Positions 1 through 8,889 of a DNA stretch of 64,000 nucleotides are shown here, one piece after another. The notes beneath the pieces were generated by a model. It had not been told where the DNA came from and made no database searches. It worked only from the letters and a program-made list of their open reading frames with translations. Origin of the DNA: Lachnospiraceae bacterium (GTDB lineage Bacteria; Bacillota; Clostridia; Lachnospirales; Lachnospiraceae); assembly GCA_017431515.1 (NCBI GenBank), contig JAFRKV010000062.1:1-64000 (forward strand), written 5' to 3'. The position numbers and the translations under genes are program-made. The number at the start of each line of letters is the position of its first letter. Position 1 is the first letter of the stretch.

Positions 1-212
1 ACACGCCATCCGGGCGTGGAGGAACCTGCCTTCGCCATCCATGGCTCAGGCTTGCTGATACAGAAGCAACTGCTAAGAGAATCCAAGCCCCTCATGAAAT
101 GTTCGCTTACATTTTCATGCAGCCTGCCATGCCGGAACGAAAGGTTTTGCCGGCGGAAGGACGACCGTCCGGGGGTCGATGCCGTTAAACTGCCGTTATG
201 ATGAGGAACAGT
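1..212. other. Leading stretch, no supportable gene
   Basis: This stretch precedes rlmN. In related genomes rsmB often sits here, but none of the three forward frames ends in a recognisable RsmB C-terminus. The one open frame (from the window edge to 201) reads as basic, low-complexity sequence. I see no promoter I can support. An AGGA at 204-207 serves as the rlmN ribosome-binding site. Confidence 0.4.
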
Positions 213-1238
213 ATGAAAGATATCAAATCCATGACAATGGAAGAACTGGAAGCGTTTCTGGAGGAGGACCTGCAGCAACCAAAGTACCGGGCGAAGCAGG
301 TCTTTGACTGGCTGCATAAGAAGATGTGCGGCGGGTTCGGGGAAATGACGAATCTGTCGAAGGACCTGCGGGAGAAGCTGGCGCAGAAGGCAGAGCTGCG
401 GGATACGACACAGGTGGCGGTGCAGGAATCCGCCGACGGAACGAGAAAGTACTTGTTTTCGTTGTGTGACGGGGAAAGGATCGAGAGTGTCTATCTGCCC
501 CATGACTACGGGTATTCGGTGTGCATTTCCTCCCAGGCGGGCTGCCGGCAGGGCTGCAGGTTCTGCGCCTCCACCCTGGACGGATTGTCGCGGAATCTGA
601 CGGCATCCGAGATGCTCTCCCAGGTGTATGGGATCTCCAAGGATACGGGAGTGCGGATCGATCATGTGGTGGTGATGGGCATGGGGGAGCCTCTGGATAA
701 CTATGAGAACCTGATCCGTTTTCTTTCGCTGATCACGGATCCCCGGGGCCAAAACCTCAGCATGCGCAATCTCACGGTGTCGACCTGCGGGCTGGCGCCG
801 GAGATCAGGAGGCTTGCGGAGGAGAAACTGCCCCTTACGCTGGCGTTGTCTCTGCATGCGGCGACCCAGAAGAAACGGGAACTGCTGATGCCCGTGGCGC
901 GAAGGTTTTCGCTGGATGAGGTGATGGGGGCGTGCCGGTATTATTTTGAAAAGACCGGACGCCGCGTGACTTTTGAATACAGCCTGATCGCAGGGAAAAA
1001 CGACAGCGAGGAGGATGCGGCGGAGCTTGCCACGCTGCTCGCCGGGATGAACTGCCATGTGAATCTGATCCCGGTCAATCCCGTGGAGGAGCGGGACTGC
1101 GCGGAACCGGATCCTGCCGCGGTGCTGCGCTTTCAAAATAAACTTGAAAAAAAAGGAATAAATAGTACAATTAGAAGAGGTATGGGCCGCGATATTGACG
1201 GCGCATGCGGACAGTTACGCAGGAGACTGAAGGAATGA
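213..1238 (+). CDS. rlmN: Dual-specificity 23S rRNA/tRNA A2503/A37 methyltransferase RlmN
   Basis: Radical-SAM enzyme that methylates C2 of A2503 in 23S rRNA and A37 in some tRNAs. The 341-residue length is normal. The cluster-binding CxxxCxxC is at C111, C115 and C118 (CRQGCRFC). The C-terminal GACGQL supplies the methyl-carrying cysteine (about C332), and GMGEPLDN is the SAM-binding GGE-type motif. An ATG lies 15 bases upstream at 198, but ATG 213 has AGGA five bases before it, so I choose 213. The stop overlaps the next start as ATGA, so the gene is translationally coupled to the phosphatase. First clear gene of the rlmN-stp-prkC-rsgA-rpe operon. Confidence 0.96.
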   Translation: MKDIKSMTMEELEAFLEEDLQQPKYRAKQVFDWLHKKMCGGFGEMTNLSKDLREKLAQKAELRDTTQVAVQESADGTRKYLFSLCDGERIESVYLPHDYGYSVCISSQAGCRQGCRFCASTLDGLSRNLTASEMLSQVYGISKDTGVRIDHVVVMGMGEPLDNYENLIRFLSLITDPRGQNLSMRNLTVSTCGLAPEIRRLAEEKLPLTLALSLHAATQKKRELLMPVARRFSLDEVMGACRYYFEKTGRRVTFEYSLIAGKNDSEEDAAELATLLAGMNCHVNLIPVNPVEERDCAEPDPAAVLRFQNKLEKKGINSTIRRGMGRDIDGACGQLRRRLKE

Positions 1239-1966
1239 AGACTTTTTCCATCACGGATATCGGGCGTCTCAGAGAGACGAATCAGGATTACGTCTATACT
1301 TCCGATACGCCGGTTGGCGTGCTGCCCAATCTTTTCCTGGTTGCGGACGGGATGGGCGGACACAATGCCGGTGACTACGCATCCAAATATACCGTGGAAA
1401 CGGTGGTTTCCCTGCTGCAGGAGCTCCCGGGAGAGGATCCCGAGGTGCTTCTTTCTGATGCCATCGAGGAAACCAACCGCAGATTGATCTCGCAGGCAGT
1501 CAATGACCCTGCGCTTTTTGGCATGGGGACAACGCTGGTGGCGCTGGTGATCGACGGCGAGAAAGCGTTGATCGCCAATGTGGGCGACAGCAGGCTTTAC
1601 GTGATCAACGGCAGTGAGATCAAGCAGATTACGGAGGATCATTCCTACGTGCAGGAGATGGTAAAGATCGGGGAAATGGACGCCCAGGAGGCGCGGATCT
1701 CCCCGGAGAAAAATATCATCACCCGCGCCATCGGCGCAGAGCCGAATGTGCAGATCGACTTTTTTGAGCGGGAACTCAGGAAAGGCGATGAGATTTTGAT
1801 GTGTACGGACGGGCTGACCAACATGGTGGATGATGAGGACATCCGCCGCATTGTCATCGGTCAGCGCGATATTGTGGAAAAAACAATGAAACTTGTGCAG
1901 AGCGCGAATGAGAATGGCGGACGCGACAATATTTCCGTTGTGCTCGTGGAGCCGTTTGCTGACTGA
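1235..1966 (+). CDS. stp: PP2C-family Ser/Thr protein phosphatase (Stp/PrpC)
   Basis: Metal-dependent phosphatase that reverses phosphorylation by the PrkC kinase encoded next. It has 243 residues, typical for bacterial PrpC/Stp. PP2C metal and catalytic motifs appear in order: RETNQD near the N-terminus, VADGMGGH at about 40, GDSRLYVI at about 120, a CTDGLTNMV metal site at about 190, and GGRDNISVVLV at the C-terminus. The start at 1235 overlaps the rlmN stop by four bases. An upstream in-frame ATG at 1205 lies inside rlmN and is less likely. Cytoplasmic, no membrane segment. Confidence 0.95.
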   Translation: MKTFSITDIGRLRETNQDYVYTSDTPVGVLPNLFLVADGMGGHNAGDYASKYTVETVVSLLQELPGEDPEVLLSDAIEETNRRLISQAVNDPALFGMGTTLVALVIDGEKALIANVGDSRLYVINGSEIKQITEDHSYVQEMVKIGEMDAQEARISPEKNIITRAIGAEPNVQIDFFERELRKGDEILMCTDGLTNMVDDEDIRRIVIGQRDIVEKTMKLVQSANENGGRDNISVVLVEPFAD

Positions 1967-1988
1967 AAAGAACTGGAGAGGAAAGATC

Positions 1989-4238
1989 ATGATCAGAGAG
2001 GGAATGTTTATTGCGGATCGTTACGAGGTGCTGGGCAAGATCGGCGCCGGCGGAATGTCCGATGTCTATAAAGCGAAAGACCAGGTGCTGGGCAGATTTG
2101 TCGCCATCAAGGTATTAAAGCAGGAGTTCAGCGAGGATACGACCTTCGTATCCAAATTCCATGCGGAGGCTTCCTCGGCGGCAGGCTTAGAGCACCCGAA
2201 CATCGTCAATGTTTATGATGTGGGCAGCGAAGACGGCATGTATTACATCGTGATGGAGTGCATCGAAGGCGTCACGCTGAAAACCTACATTGAGAAAAAG
2301 GGACAGCTGAATTATAAAGAGGCAATCAGCATTGCCATTCAGGTGGGACGCGGCATCGAGGCTGCGCATATGAAGCAGATCATCCACCGGGATATCAAGC
2401 CGCAGAATATCATGATCAGCACCGACGGCAAAGTCAAGGTGACGGATTTCGGCATCGCCCGGGCGGCTTCCAGCAATACGATCCATTCCGACGTGATGGG
2501 TTCCGTCCATTACAGCTCGCCGGAGCAGGCGCGGAACGGTTTTGTGGATCACAAGAGTGACATTTATTCTCTCGGGATCGTGATGTATGAGATGGTGACG
2601 GGGCGCGTGCCTTTTGACGGGGATACCGCTGTGGCGGTGGCGATCCAGCATCTGCAGGAGGATATGATCCCCCCCAGCAAATATGCGCCGGATCTGCCGG
2701 CCAATCTGGAAAAGATCATCCTGAAATGTACCCAGAAGAGTCCGGATCGCCGTTATCAGTCCATGGCGGATCTTCTCGTGGACTTGAAGCGGGCGCTGAT
2801 CAATCCGGAGGAGGACTTCGTGACGCTGGAGGCAGCAGCTGTGGCCGGCGCGACGAAGGTGATCCGCGAGGATGAGGTCAATGAGATCAAACGTCAGGCA
2901 AATCAGATCCTGACGCCGGACATTTCCAGAGAAAGGGAAACGCCCAAACAGAAGCAGGTCGAAATGCAGAGCCAAAAGCCGGCGCAGAAGCAGAAGAGCA
3001 GAAGGACCCGCGACTGGGAAGAGGACGAACTGGAGGAGCCCTACTATGACGAAGAGGGCTATGAGGACGACGGGTACGAATACGAAGAAGGCGAATTCTA
3101 TGATGACGACGAATACGAGGATGAGGAGGAAGGCGGCGTTCTTCGTCCGGGCATGGAAAAGGTCGTGACGATTCTCGGGATCGTGGCGGCGGTGGTCATC
3201 GGTATCATCATCATCTACTTGCTGATCAATCTGTTTGGCAAGATGCCGGGCAAGAGCAATGACGCCACGACGGAGACCGAGACCCAGACCGAGACCGAGC
3301 TGACCACCGAGTCCGAGACTGCGGAAGAGCCTGCAGGGCCCACAGACGGCGTGGCGATGATCGAACTGCGGGGGATGACCTTTGATCAGGCCAAGACCAC
3401 CCTGAATGATATGGGGCTGGGCATTTTCCTGGTGGGTTATCAATCCTCGGATGAGTTTGGCAAGGACCAGATCGTAAGTCAGGATGTGGAGCCGGGGACG
3501 ACGGTTCCGGCGAATACCACTGTGAAGGTATACGTGAGCAGCGGCAAGGGCGAGCTTTCCGTGCCGGATGTGAGCGGACAGGATTTTGAGACCGCAAAGG
3601 CGACGCTGGAAGGAGCCGGTTTTGAAGTCAACAAGGTGGAAGAGTACAGCAGCAGCGTGGAAGAGGGCAAAGTCATTTCCACGACGCCAGCGGCAGGTGC
3701 GGCGGCAAAGGCCGGCGATACCATCACCGTGAAGGTCAGCACCGGGGAAGAGCCGGAGCAGAATTTCGTCATGCCCAATTACTCCGGACAGGATCAGACC
3801 ACGGTGGTGAGTGAACTGCAGAATAACTACGGCTGCAAGGTGACGGTCAACCAGGAATATAACACCACCTATGCGGCGGGCAAGGTCATTGCCACGAGCC
3901 CGACGGCCGGTTCTGCCGTGCAAAAGGGAAGCGAGGTGCTGGTGGCAGTCAGCAAGGGCGGACAGACTTATGCCTACAGCGCAAATGTCAGCGTGCCCAG
4001 CGATGCGGTGGTAAGCGCCACCTACAAGTTGACGGATGCCAACGGAAATACCCTTGTCGGAGACACCACGGTGTCCAGCTTCACCACGAATGCGGACGGG
4101 ACCAGAAGCTTCGCCGTCACCGCCAATAATCTGCCGACCCCCACGGGGCAGCTTTACATCACGTGGGCGCTTTCGGATGGCAGCACCCAGAACAATGCCA
4201 CCTATCCCATAGCGGTCACTTTTGCGCAGACCAATTGA
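1989..4238 (+). CDS. prkC: PASTA-domain Ser/Thr protein kinase PrkC/StkP type
   Basis: Membrane kinase sensing muropeptides or lipid II through extracellular PASTA domains. ATG 1989 (MIREGMFIADRYE) follows GGAGAGGAAAG; the longer reading from 1893 lies inside stp and is rejected. The 749-residue protein has a kinase domain at about 10-275 with GAGGMS glycine loop, VAIK lysine, HRDIKPQN (H133, D135) and DFGIA. Next come a Glu/Asp/Tyr-rich acidic juxtamembrane linker (about 340-385), one membrane helix (about 395-420), a Thr/Glu-rich spacer, three PASTA repeats (about 455-655) and a C-terminal beta-rich domain of about 85 residues that I do not recognise. Pairs with the upstream phosphatase. 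Confidence 0.96.
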   Translation: MIREGMFIADRYEVLGKIGAGGMSDVYKAKDQVLGRFVAIKVLKQEFSEDTTFVSKFHAEASSAAGLEHPNIVNVYDVGSEDGMYYIVMECIEGVTLKTYIEKKGQLNYKEAISIAIQVGRGIEAAHMKQIIHRDIKPQNIMISTDGKVKVTDFGIARAASSNTIHSDVMGSVHYSSPEQARNGFVDHKSDIYSLGIVMYEMVTGRVPFDGDTAVAVAIQHLQEDMIPPSKYAPDLPANLEKIILKCTQKSPDRRYQSMADLLVDLKRALINPEEDFVTLEAAAVAGATKVIREDEVNEIKRQANQILTPDISRERETPKQKQVEMQSQKPAQKQKSRRTRDWEEDELEEPYYDEEGYEDDGYEYEEGEFYDDDEYEDEEEGGVLRPGMEKVVTILGIVAAVVIGIIIIYLLINLFGKMPGKSNDATTETETQTETELTTESETAEEPAGPTDGVAMIELRGMTFDQAKTTLNDMGLGIFLVGYQSSDEFGKDQIVSQDVEPGTTVPANTTVKVYVSSGKGELSVPDVSGQDFETAKATLEGAGFEVNKVEEYSSSVEEGKVISTTPAAGAAAKAGDTITVKVSTGEEPEQNFVMPNYSGQDQTTVVSELQNNYGCKVTVNQEYNTTYAAGKVIATSPTAGSAVQKGSEVLVAVSKGGQTYAYSANVSVPSDAVVSATYKLTDANGNTLVGDTTVSSFTTNADGTRSFAVTANNLPTPTGQLYITWALSDGSTQNNATYPIAVTFAQTN

Positions 4239-5122
4239 TGAAGCAGGGCAGGATCGTTAAGGGCATTGCGGGCTTCTATTACGTGGATGTGGAAGGAGAC
4301 GGCATCTATGCGTGCAAGGCGAAAGGCCTTTTCAGGAAAGAAGGTCTGAAGCCGCTTGTGGGAGACCTCGTCCGGATGGAAGTCACGGATGAAGCGGATC
4401 ATGAAGGAAATGTGACGGAGATCCTGCCGCGAAAAAGCACTCTGCTGCGGCCTGCGGTCGCCAACGTCGATCAGGCGCTGGTCATCTTTTCCATTCATCA
4501 GCCCGAACCGAATCTGAATCTTTTGGATCGTTTCCTGCTGCGCATGGCAGTGCAGGAATTGCCGGTCATTCTCGCGATCAACAAAACGGATCTGGCAGCG
4601 GAAGCAGAACTTTCTGAGATCCGGGTGGCCTATGCCGCTGCTGTCAGCACGGTACTTTTCACCTGCGGCAAGACGGGGGAAGGGACCGAAGCGCTGAAAC
4701 AGCTGCTGCATCAAAAGATGACGACGGTGGCAGGACCTTCCGGGGTCGGGAAGTCCACCATCGTGAATATGCTCCAGAGCAGCGTCTCGATGGAAACCGG
4801 CGCGGTCAGCAAAAAGATCGAACGCGGGAAGCATACCACGCGGCACAGTGAACTGATCTGTCTTCAGGACGGCGGCTATATTCTGGACACGCCGGGCTTC
4901 AGTTCGCTTCTGCTGCCGGAGATCGAAAAAGAAGCATTGTCTTCCTTCTATCCGGAATTTCTTCCCTGCATGGACAGGTGCAGATTCGCGCAATGCAGCC
5001 ATATTGCGGAGCCGGACTGCGGGGTCAAGGAAGCGCTGCAGGACGGGCGGATTCCGAAGACGCGCTACGATAACTACAAGCTGTTTTACGAGGAACTGAA
5101 AGAGAGAAAGGGATACGCATGA
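4238..5122 (+). CDS. rsgA: Ribosome small-subunit biogenesis GTPase RsgA
   Basis: Circularly permuted GTPase acting in late 30S maturation. The 294-residue product has an N-terminal OB fold, then the permuted motif order G4 (NKTD), G1 (GPSGVGKST), G3 (DTPGF), and a C-terminal zinc finger with the Cys/His pattern CRFAQCSH...C. The start ATG shares its A with the last base of the prkC TGA, so initiation is coupled. No odd features; normal length. Confidence 0.96.
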   Translation: MKQGRIVKGIAGFYYVDVEGDGIYACKAKGLFRKEGLKPLVGDLVRMEVTDEADHEGNVTEILPRKSTLLRPAVANVDQALVIFSIHQPEPNLNLLDRFLLRMAVQELPVILAINKTDLAAEAELSEIRVAYAAAVSTVLFTCGKTGEGTEALKQLLHQKMTTVAGPSGVGKSTIVNMLQSSVSMETGAVSKKIERGKHTTRHSELICLQDGGYILDTPGFSSLLLPEIEKEALSSFYPEFLPCMDRCRFAQCSHIAEPDCGVKEALQDGRIPKTRYDNYKLFYEELKERKGYA

Positions 5123-5784
5123 ACTGCCTGTCACCTTCCATCCTGGCCGCGGATTTTGCAAGGCTGGGGGAACAGATTGAGATTCTGGACCGCGCGGGAG
5201 CGCAATATCTTCATATTGATGTGATGGACGGCGTCTTTGTGCCGGATATTTCCTTTGGAATGCCGGTGGTGAAGTCCATCAGGAGCTGCACGGAGCGTAT
5301 TTTTGACGTGCACCTCATGGTGACGGATCCGGACCATTATATCGACGCCTTTTATGAGTGCGGCGCCGATCTCATCACGGTACACGCCGAGGCGGTCAAG
5401 CATCTGGATGCCACCATCGAAAAGATCCATGCGAAAGGGATCATCGCCGGCGTGGCGCTGTCTCCTGCCACACCCATCGAACGGATCGAATGGGTGCTGC
5501 CGAAGACGGACATGGTGCTGGTCATGACGGTCAATCCGGGTTACGGCGGGCAAAAGCTGATTCCCTATACGCTGGACAAAGTGCGCATGCTGCGGGAGGT
5601 TATCCGCAAAAAAGGGTTAAAGACAGACATTGAGGTGGATGGCGGGATCACATTGGAGAATGTGAGAGAAGTCATTGCCGCGGGAGCGAACATCATTGTT
5701 TCCGGGAGTTCCGTTTTTGAAGGCGACATACAGGAAAATGCAGAAGAGTTTTTACGGATCTTATCGGAGGAACAAAGGGGATAA
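5119..5784 (+). CDS. rpe: Ribulose-phosphate 3-epimerase
   Basis: Interconverts ribulose-5-phosphate and xylulose-5-phosphate in the pentose phosphate pathway. It is a 221-residue TIM barrel with the family motifs SPSILAADFARL, HIDVMDGVFVPD and VNPGYGGQ, and a phosphate-binding GGI...SGSSVF end. The start overlaps the rsgA stop (ATGA). In many Firmicutes thiamine pyrophosphokinase (thiN) follows rpe; here a lipoprotein gene follows instead. Confidence 0.96.
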   Translation: MNCLSPSILAADFARLGEQIEILDRAGAQYLHIDVMDGVFVPDISFGMPVVKSIRSCTERIFDVHLMVTDPDHYIDAFYECGADLITVHAEAVKHLDATIEKIHAKGIIAGVALSPATPIERIEWVLPKTDMVLVMTVNPGYGGQKLIPYTLDKVRMLREVIRKKGLKTDIEVDGGITLENVREVIAAGANIIVSGSSVFEGDIQENAEEFLRILSEEQRG

Positions 5785-5787
5785 GAC

Positions 5788-6768
5788 ATGAAAAGAAGAC
5801 TGGGATGCCTGTTTGCCACGCTTCTTCTGCTCCTTGGGTTGACGACCGGGTGTGGCATACAGGGCGGCGGGATGGCAGGAAAGGTGCGCATCGCGATCCA
5901 GCCGTCGGCGGCGTTTGTGCCGCTGTTTGTGGCGAAAGAAAAGGGCTGGATCGAAGAAGCGCTGAGAGAAAAGGGCTTGTCGGTCGAGTGGGTGGATTTT
6001 GTATCCGGACCGCCCATGAACGATGCCTTGCTGAATAAGGACGTGGATCTGGGCGTCATCGGAGACGTGCCGGTGGTCACGGTATGCGCCCCCGGAAATG
6101 AAGTGGAAGTGGTCTCCATTGCGGCGCAGGCTGCGGATTCTTACGCGGTGCTGGTGCCTGACGGCTCCGGAGCGACGGATGCAGCAGATCTGGCCGGGAA
6201 GCGGGTGGCAACGACCTTTGGATCCACAGGCCATAATATGGTGCAGAAATTCCTTGCCACGGCAGGGCTGACGATCAATGATATCCAGCTGGTCAATATC
6301 GCGGCAGGGGATGCGGAAACGGTACTTGCTTCCAACCAGGCCGATGCGGTTTCCATCTGGGAGCCGAATGTGACGCGGCTTTGCGATGACATCGGCGCGC
6401 GCATTATCGGAGAGGGGTCGGACTGCGGGCTCGCCGGCATCAATGCCATCGTCGCCCGATCGGAATATGCAAAGGCCCATCCGGAAGTCGTGACGACGAT
6501 CCTGGAGCAGTACAAAAGAGCAGCGGAGGACCTGGGGACGATGGACGAGGCGACGCTGGATGCAGTCGCAAAAGACCTGTCTATCCAGCCGGACCAGCTG
6601 CAGCGGATCATACCGAAATTCCGGTATACCGTTGAGATCACGGACGAGGATCTGGCGGCTTTGAATGACACGATCCGTTTTCTGAATGAGAACAAGATCA
6701 TGCGCACCAAATATGATATCGCGGAATCCACCGACAGTTCATATTATGATGCGATTTCTGAAAATTAG
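5788..6768 (+). CDS. ABC transporter substrate-binding lipoprotein (SsuA/TauA/NMT1-like)
   Basis: A 326-residue exported binding protein. The N-terminus has KRR, a hydrophobic core and a lipobox-like LTTGC with lipid-anchoring cysteine near residue 22. The mature part has the NMT1/ABC-type layout: AFVPLFVAKEKGW at the start of lobe 1, then DAADLAGKRVATTFGSTG, then a lobe-2 segment ending SIWEPN. Such proteins carry sulfonates, nitrate-like anions, taurine or pyrimidine precursors; the ligand cannot be told from sequence. No permease or ATPase gene is adjacent, so it is an orphan or uses a transporter elsewhere. It lies three bases after rpe and is probably co-transcribed. Confidence 0.85.
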   Translation: MKRRLGCLFATLLLLLGLTTGCGIQGGGMAGKVRIAIQPSAAFVPLFVAKEKGWIEEALREKGLSVEWVDFVSGPPMNDALLNKDVDLGVIGDVPVVTVCAPGNEVEVVSIAAQAADSYAVLVPDGSGATDAADLAGKRVATTFGSTGHNMVQKFLATAGLTINDIQLVNIAAGDAETVLASNQADAVSIWEPNVTRLCDDIGARIIGEGSDCGLAGINAIVARSEYAKAHPEVVTTILEQYKRAAEDLGTMDEATLDAVAKDLSIQPDQLQRIIPKFRYTVEITDEDLAALNDTIRFLNENKIMRTKYDIAESTDSSYYDAISEN

Positions 6769-6816
6769 GAGCTGTTCTGACGACAGATCCTTTTGTAGAG
6801 GAAACGAGGCAAAGAC

Positions 6817-7536
6817 ATGGGAAATGTCATTGTAAATCAAGGGATCATCATTGGCGTGGCGGTCATCGCTGCCGTTGCGATTGTGATCCTGCTGCTTCTG
6901 ATCCGGATGTATCGGAAACGGAATCTTTCCATCACCCGGTTTCTGATGGCGATCCTGGAAAAAAGGGATCGCAACATGGACGGGCACAGCACCCATACGC
7001 AGCTGCTCATCATCGAACTGTATGATACGCTTCCTTTTGATAAAAAGCTTCGTCTGAACCGGGAGCATCTGAAATATGCGGCGCTGCTGCATGATATCGG
7101 CAAACTTGGCGTGCCGTCGGAGATTCTGGATAAACCGGGAAAGCTGACGGAGGAAGAGTGGAAACTCATGAGGCGTCATCCGGAGATTGCAGTGGAGCTT
7201 TTGAAGCCCGTCGGGCTCTTTGATCCGATCCTGAAATGGATTTTGTATCATCATGAAAGGATGGACGGAAGCGGTTATTACGGGTTAAAGGGGAAGGAGA
7301 TCCCTCTGGCATCCAGGATGCTTGCGATTGTGGATACTTTTTCCGCGGTGACCGTGGGCAAATCTTACCGCCCGGCGAGACCCTATGAGGACGGCATCGC
7401 GACCCTGCGGCTGGTGGCAGGTGCACAGCTTGACCCGGAACTGGTGGAACTGTTCTGCGCGATCCCGAAGCACCGGATCGAGAACTGCATGCAAAACCTC
7501 GCAGAGGAGATGACGCATTTAGAGAGAAGAATTTAA
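6817..7536 (+). CDS. Membrane-anchored HD-GYP-type phosphohydrolase
   Basis: A 239-residue protein with one N-terminal membrane helix (about 9-29) and a cytoplasmic HD domain. ALLHDIGKLGVP provides the HD pair. Further along are RRHPEIAVELL, YHHERMDGSGYYGLKGKEIP and ASRMLAIVDTFSAVT, the layout of HD-GYP c-di-GMP phosphodiesterases, although the GYP triplet is GYY here. It ends convergently four bases into the diguanylate cyclase gene on the other strand, which supports a c-di-GMP role. The catalytic product (pGpG or GMP) cannot be read from sequence. Confidence 0.85.
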   Translation: MGNVIVNQGIIIGVAVIAAVAIVILLLLIRMYRKRNLSITRFLMAILEKRDRNMDGHSTHTQLLIIELYDTLPFDKKLRLNREHLKYAALLHDIGKLGVPSEILDKPGKLTEEEWKLMRRHPEIAVELLKPVGLFDPILKWILYHHERMDGSGYYGLKGKEIPLASRMLAIVDTFSAVTVGKSYRPARPYEDGIATLRLVAGAQLDPELVELFCAIPKHRIENCMQNLAEEMTHLERRI

Positions 7537-8675
7537 TGCTTTCTGATCTGATTCTTTCCGGAGTTCTTCGCCTCATAGAGTGCTTCGTCCGCCCGGGCGT
7601 AAATGGCGTCGATATCACGATCCTCACCGGTGACTTCTGTCACGCCGAAGGATGCGTGGATGCCATGCAGTTCGCCCAGTTCCACGGCGTTCAGATGATC
7701 CAGGATCGAACGGAGACGCCGTTCGGTGGCTTCCCATCCGCCTTCTTCCCTTAACAGGATGATGAATTCATCGCCGCCCAGTCTGCCGGCAAAACTCATG
7801 TTGTTGGTGATGGCGCGTTCACAGAAGGACCACTGCTCATCGTCAATGTCAATGCCGAGCGTATCCCAGATCGTATCTGCAGCAGTCTGAATCGCTTTGT
7901 CTCCCATCTGGTGTCCGAGCTTGTCATTGATCTGCTTGAAGGAGTCCAAGTCCAATACGCACACGGCGATGTATTGGTTGTCATTACGGCCATGCAGCAC
8001 GGAATCCGCCATGGTGAAGAAGCGTCCGCGCATCAAAAGCTTGGAGAGCGCATCAAAACTGGAACGGATCTCAAGGTCACGCTGGATCTTTAAATTCTTG
8101 TGATAAGCGAGGAACTGATCAATCCTGTTCCGTTGGAGACGGAAGTGGAAGAACAGTGCAACGATGGTGAAGATCATGCCGTAGATCATGTCATAGCGGG
8201 CAATTGACGGCGGCTTCTTCTGATAAGAGGAAGCCACAAAGATGATGTAGGAGACGATGATCCCGGCAGAGAAGGGAATCATCCGGTCAATAAAGGCCAT
8301 GGAAAGGATGATCACAAACGCCGGAAATACCGCCGAAACCAGAAACGCTTCATCGATGGAAGAGAAAATGGCAAAGGCAATCATCTCGACGATGATCACA
8401 TAAATCAGGATTTCGGTGAGCTTGAGGGTGTATTTCCGGAAGATCAGCAGAAAGGCCGCAAACGCCGCTCCGATGATGAGAAAGGTGATATAGGTATTGC
8501 GCTGCGCATACGGGATGACATTCAGGAAGGACATGATCGTCGCGGCTGCCATCATCATGAGAAACAGGATCGCGATGCTCTCGATATTATTGCGGTTCGT
8601 CTGATGCCGGAGATCCGAAACGCTTTCAAATGTCTCTTTGTCAAAGCCGTAATAGTTGAAACTTTTTGACTTCAT
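7533..8675 (-). CDS. Membrane diguanylate cyclase (GGDEF)
   Basis: A 380-residue protein with about six membrane helices over residues 30-200 and a C-terminal GGDEF domain. The intact motif RLGGDEFII predicts c-di-GMP synthesis. No RxxD inhibitory site is seen five residues upstream of GGDEF, so classical product inhibition is unlikely. Start ATG at 8675 is preceded by AAGGAA. The membrane sensor is not one I recognise by name. The HD-GYP gene runs convergently into it. Confidence 0.92.
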   Translation of the reverse strand: MKSKSFNYYGFDKETFESVSDLRHQTNRNNIESIAILFLMMMAAATIMSFLNVIPYAQRNTYITFLIIGAAFAAFLLIFRKYTLKLTEILIYVIIVEMIAFAIFSSIDEAFLVSAVFPAFVIILSMAFIDRMIPFSAGIIVSYIIFVASSYQKKPPSIARYDMIYGMIFTIVALFFHFRLQRNRIDQFLAYHKNLKIQRDLEIRSSFDALSKLLMRGRFFTMADSVLHGRNDNQYIAVCVLDLDSFKQINDKLGHQMGDKAIQTAADTIWDTLGIDIDDEQWSFCERAITNNMSFAGRLGGDEFIILLREEGGWEATERRLRSILDHLNAVELGELHGIHASFGVTEVTGEDRDIDAIYARADEALYEAKNSGKNQIRKH

Positions 8676-8799
8676 GGGGCTGATTCCTTTAAATATAGTG
8701 AACGGATTGATGAAACCCGTCTGTGATAGATCCTTGAATCATGTATCGCAATAACACCTTTATATTATACACGTAATTCCCCCCAAATGGAACAATAAA

Positions 8800-8828
8800 T
8801 TGACATGGTTTTCAAATCCTTTTAAAAT
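8800..8828 (+). promoter_or_regulatory. SigA-type promoter for the CPBP gene
   Basis: TTGACA at 8800-8805, a 17-base spacer and TAAAAT at 8823-8828. The TTG of the -35 box can be misread as a start codon extending the downstream gene; the promoter fixes the true start downstream, at 8890. Transcription should begin near 8835. Confidence 0.85.
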
Positions 8829-8889
8829 GAGAAAAGGGCAGGCTTTGACTGCCGTTAAAGCAAACAGTGACAGGAGGGACAGGAACGAA

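Noticed and set aside
8800-8889. N-terminal extension of the CPBP protease from TTG 8800
   Set aside because: The TTG is part of a TTGACA-17-TAAAAT promoter, so transcription starts downstream of it. ATG 8890 has a ribosome-binding site.
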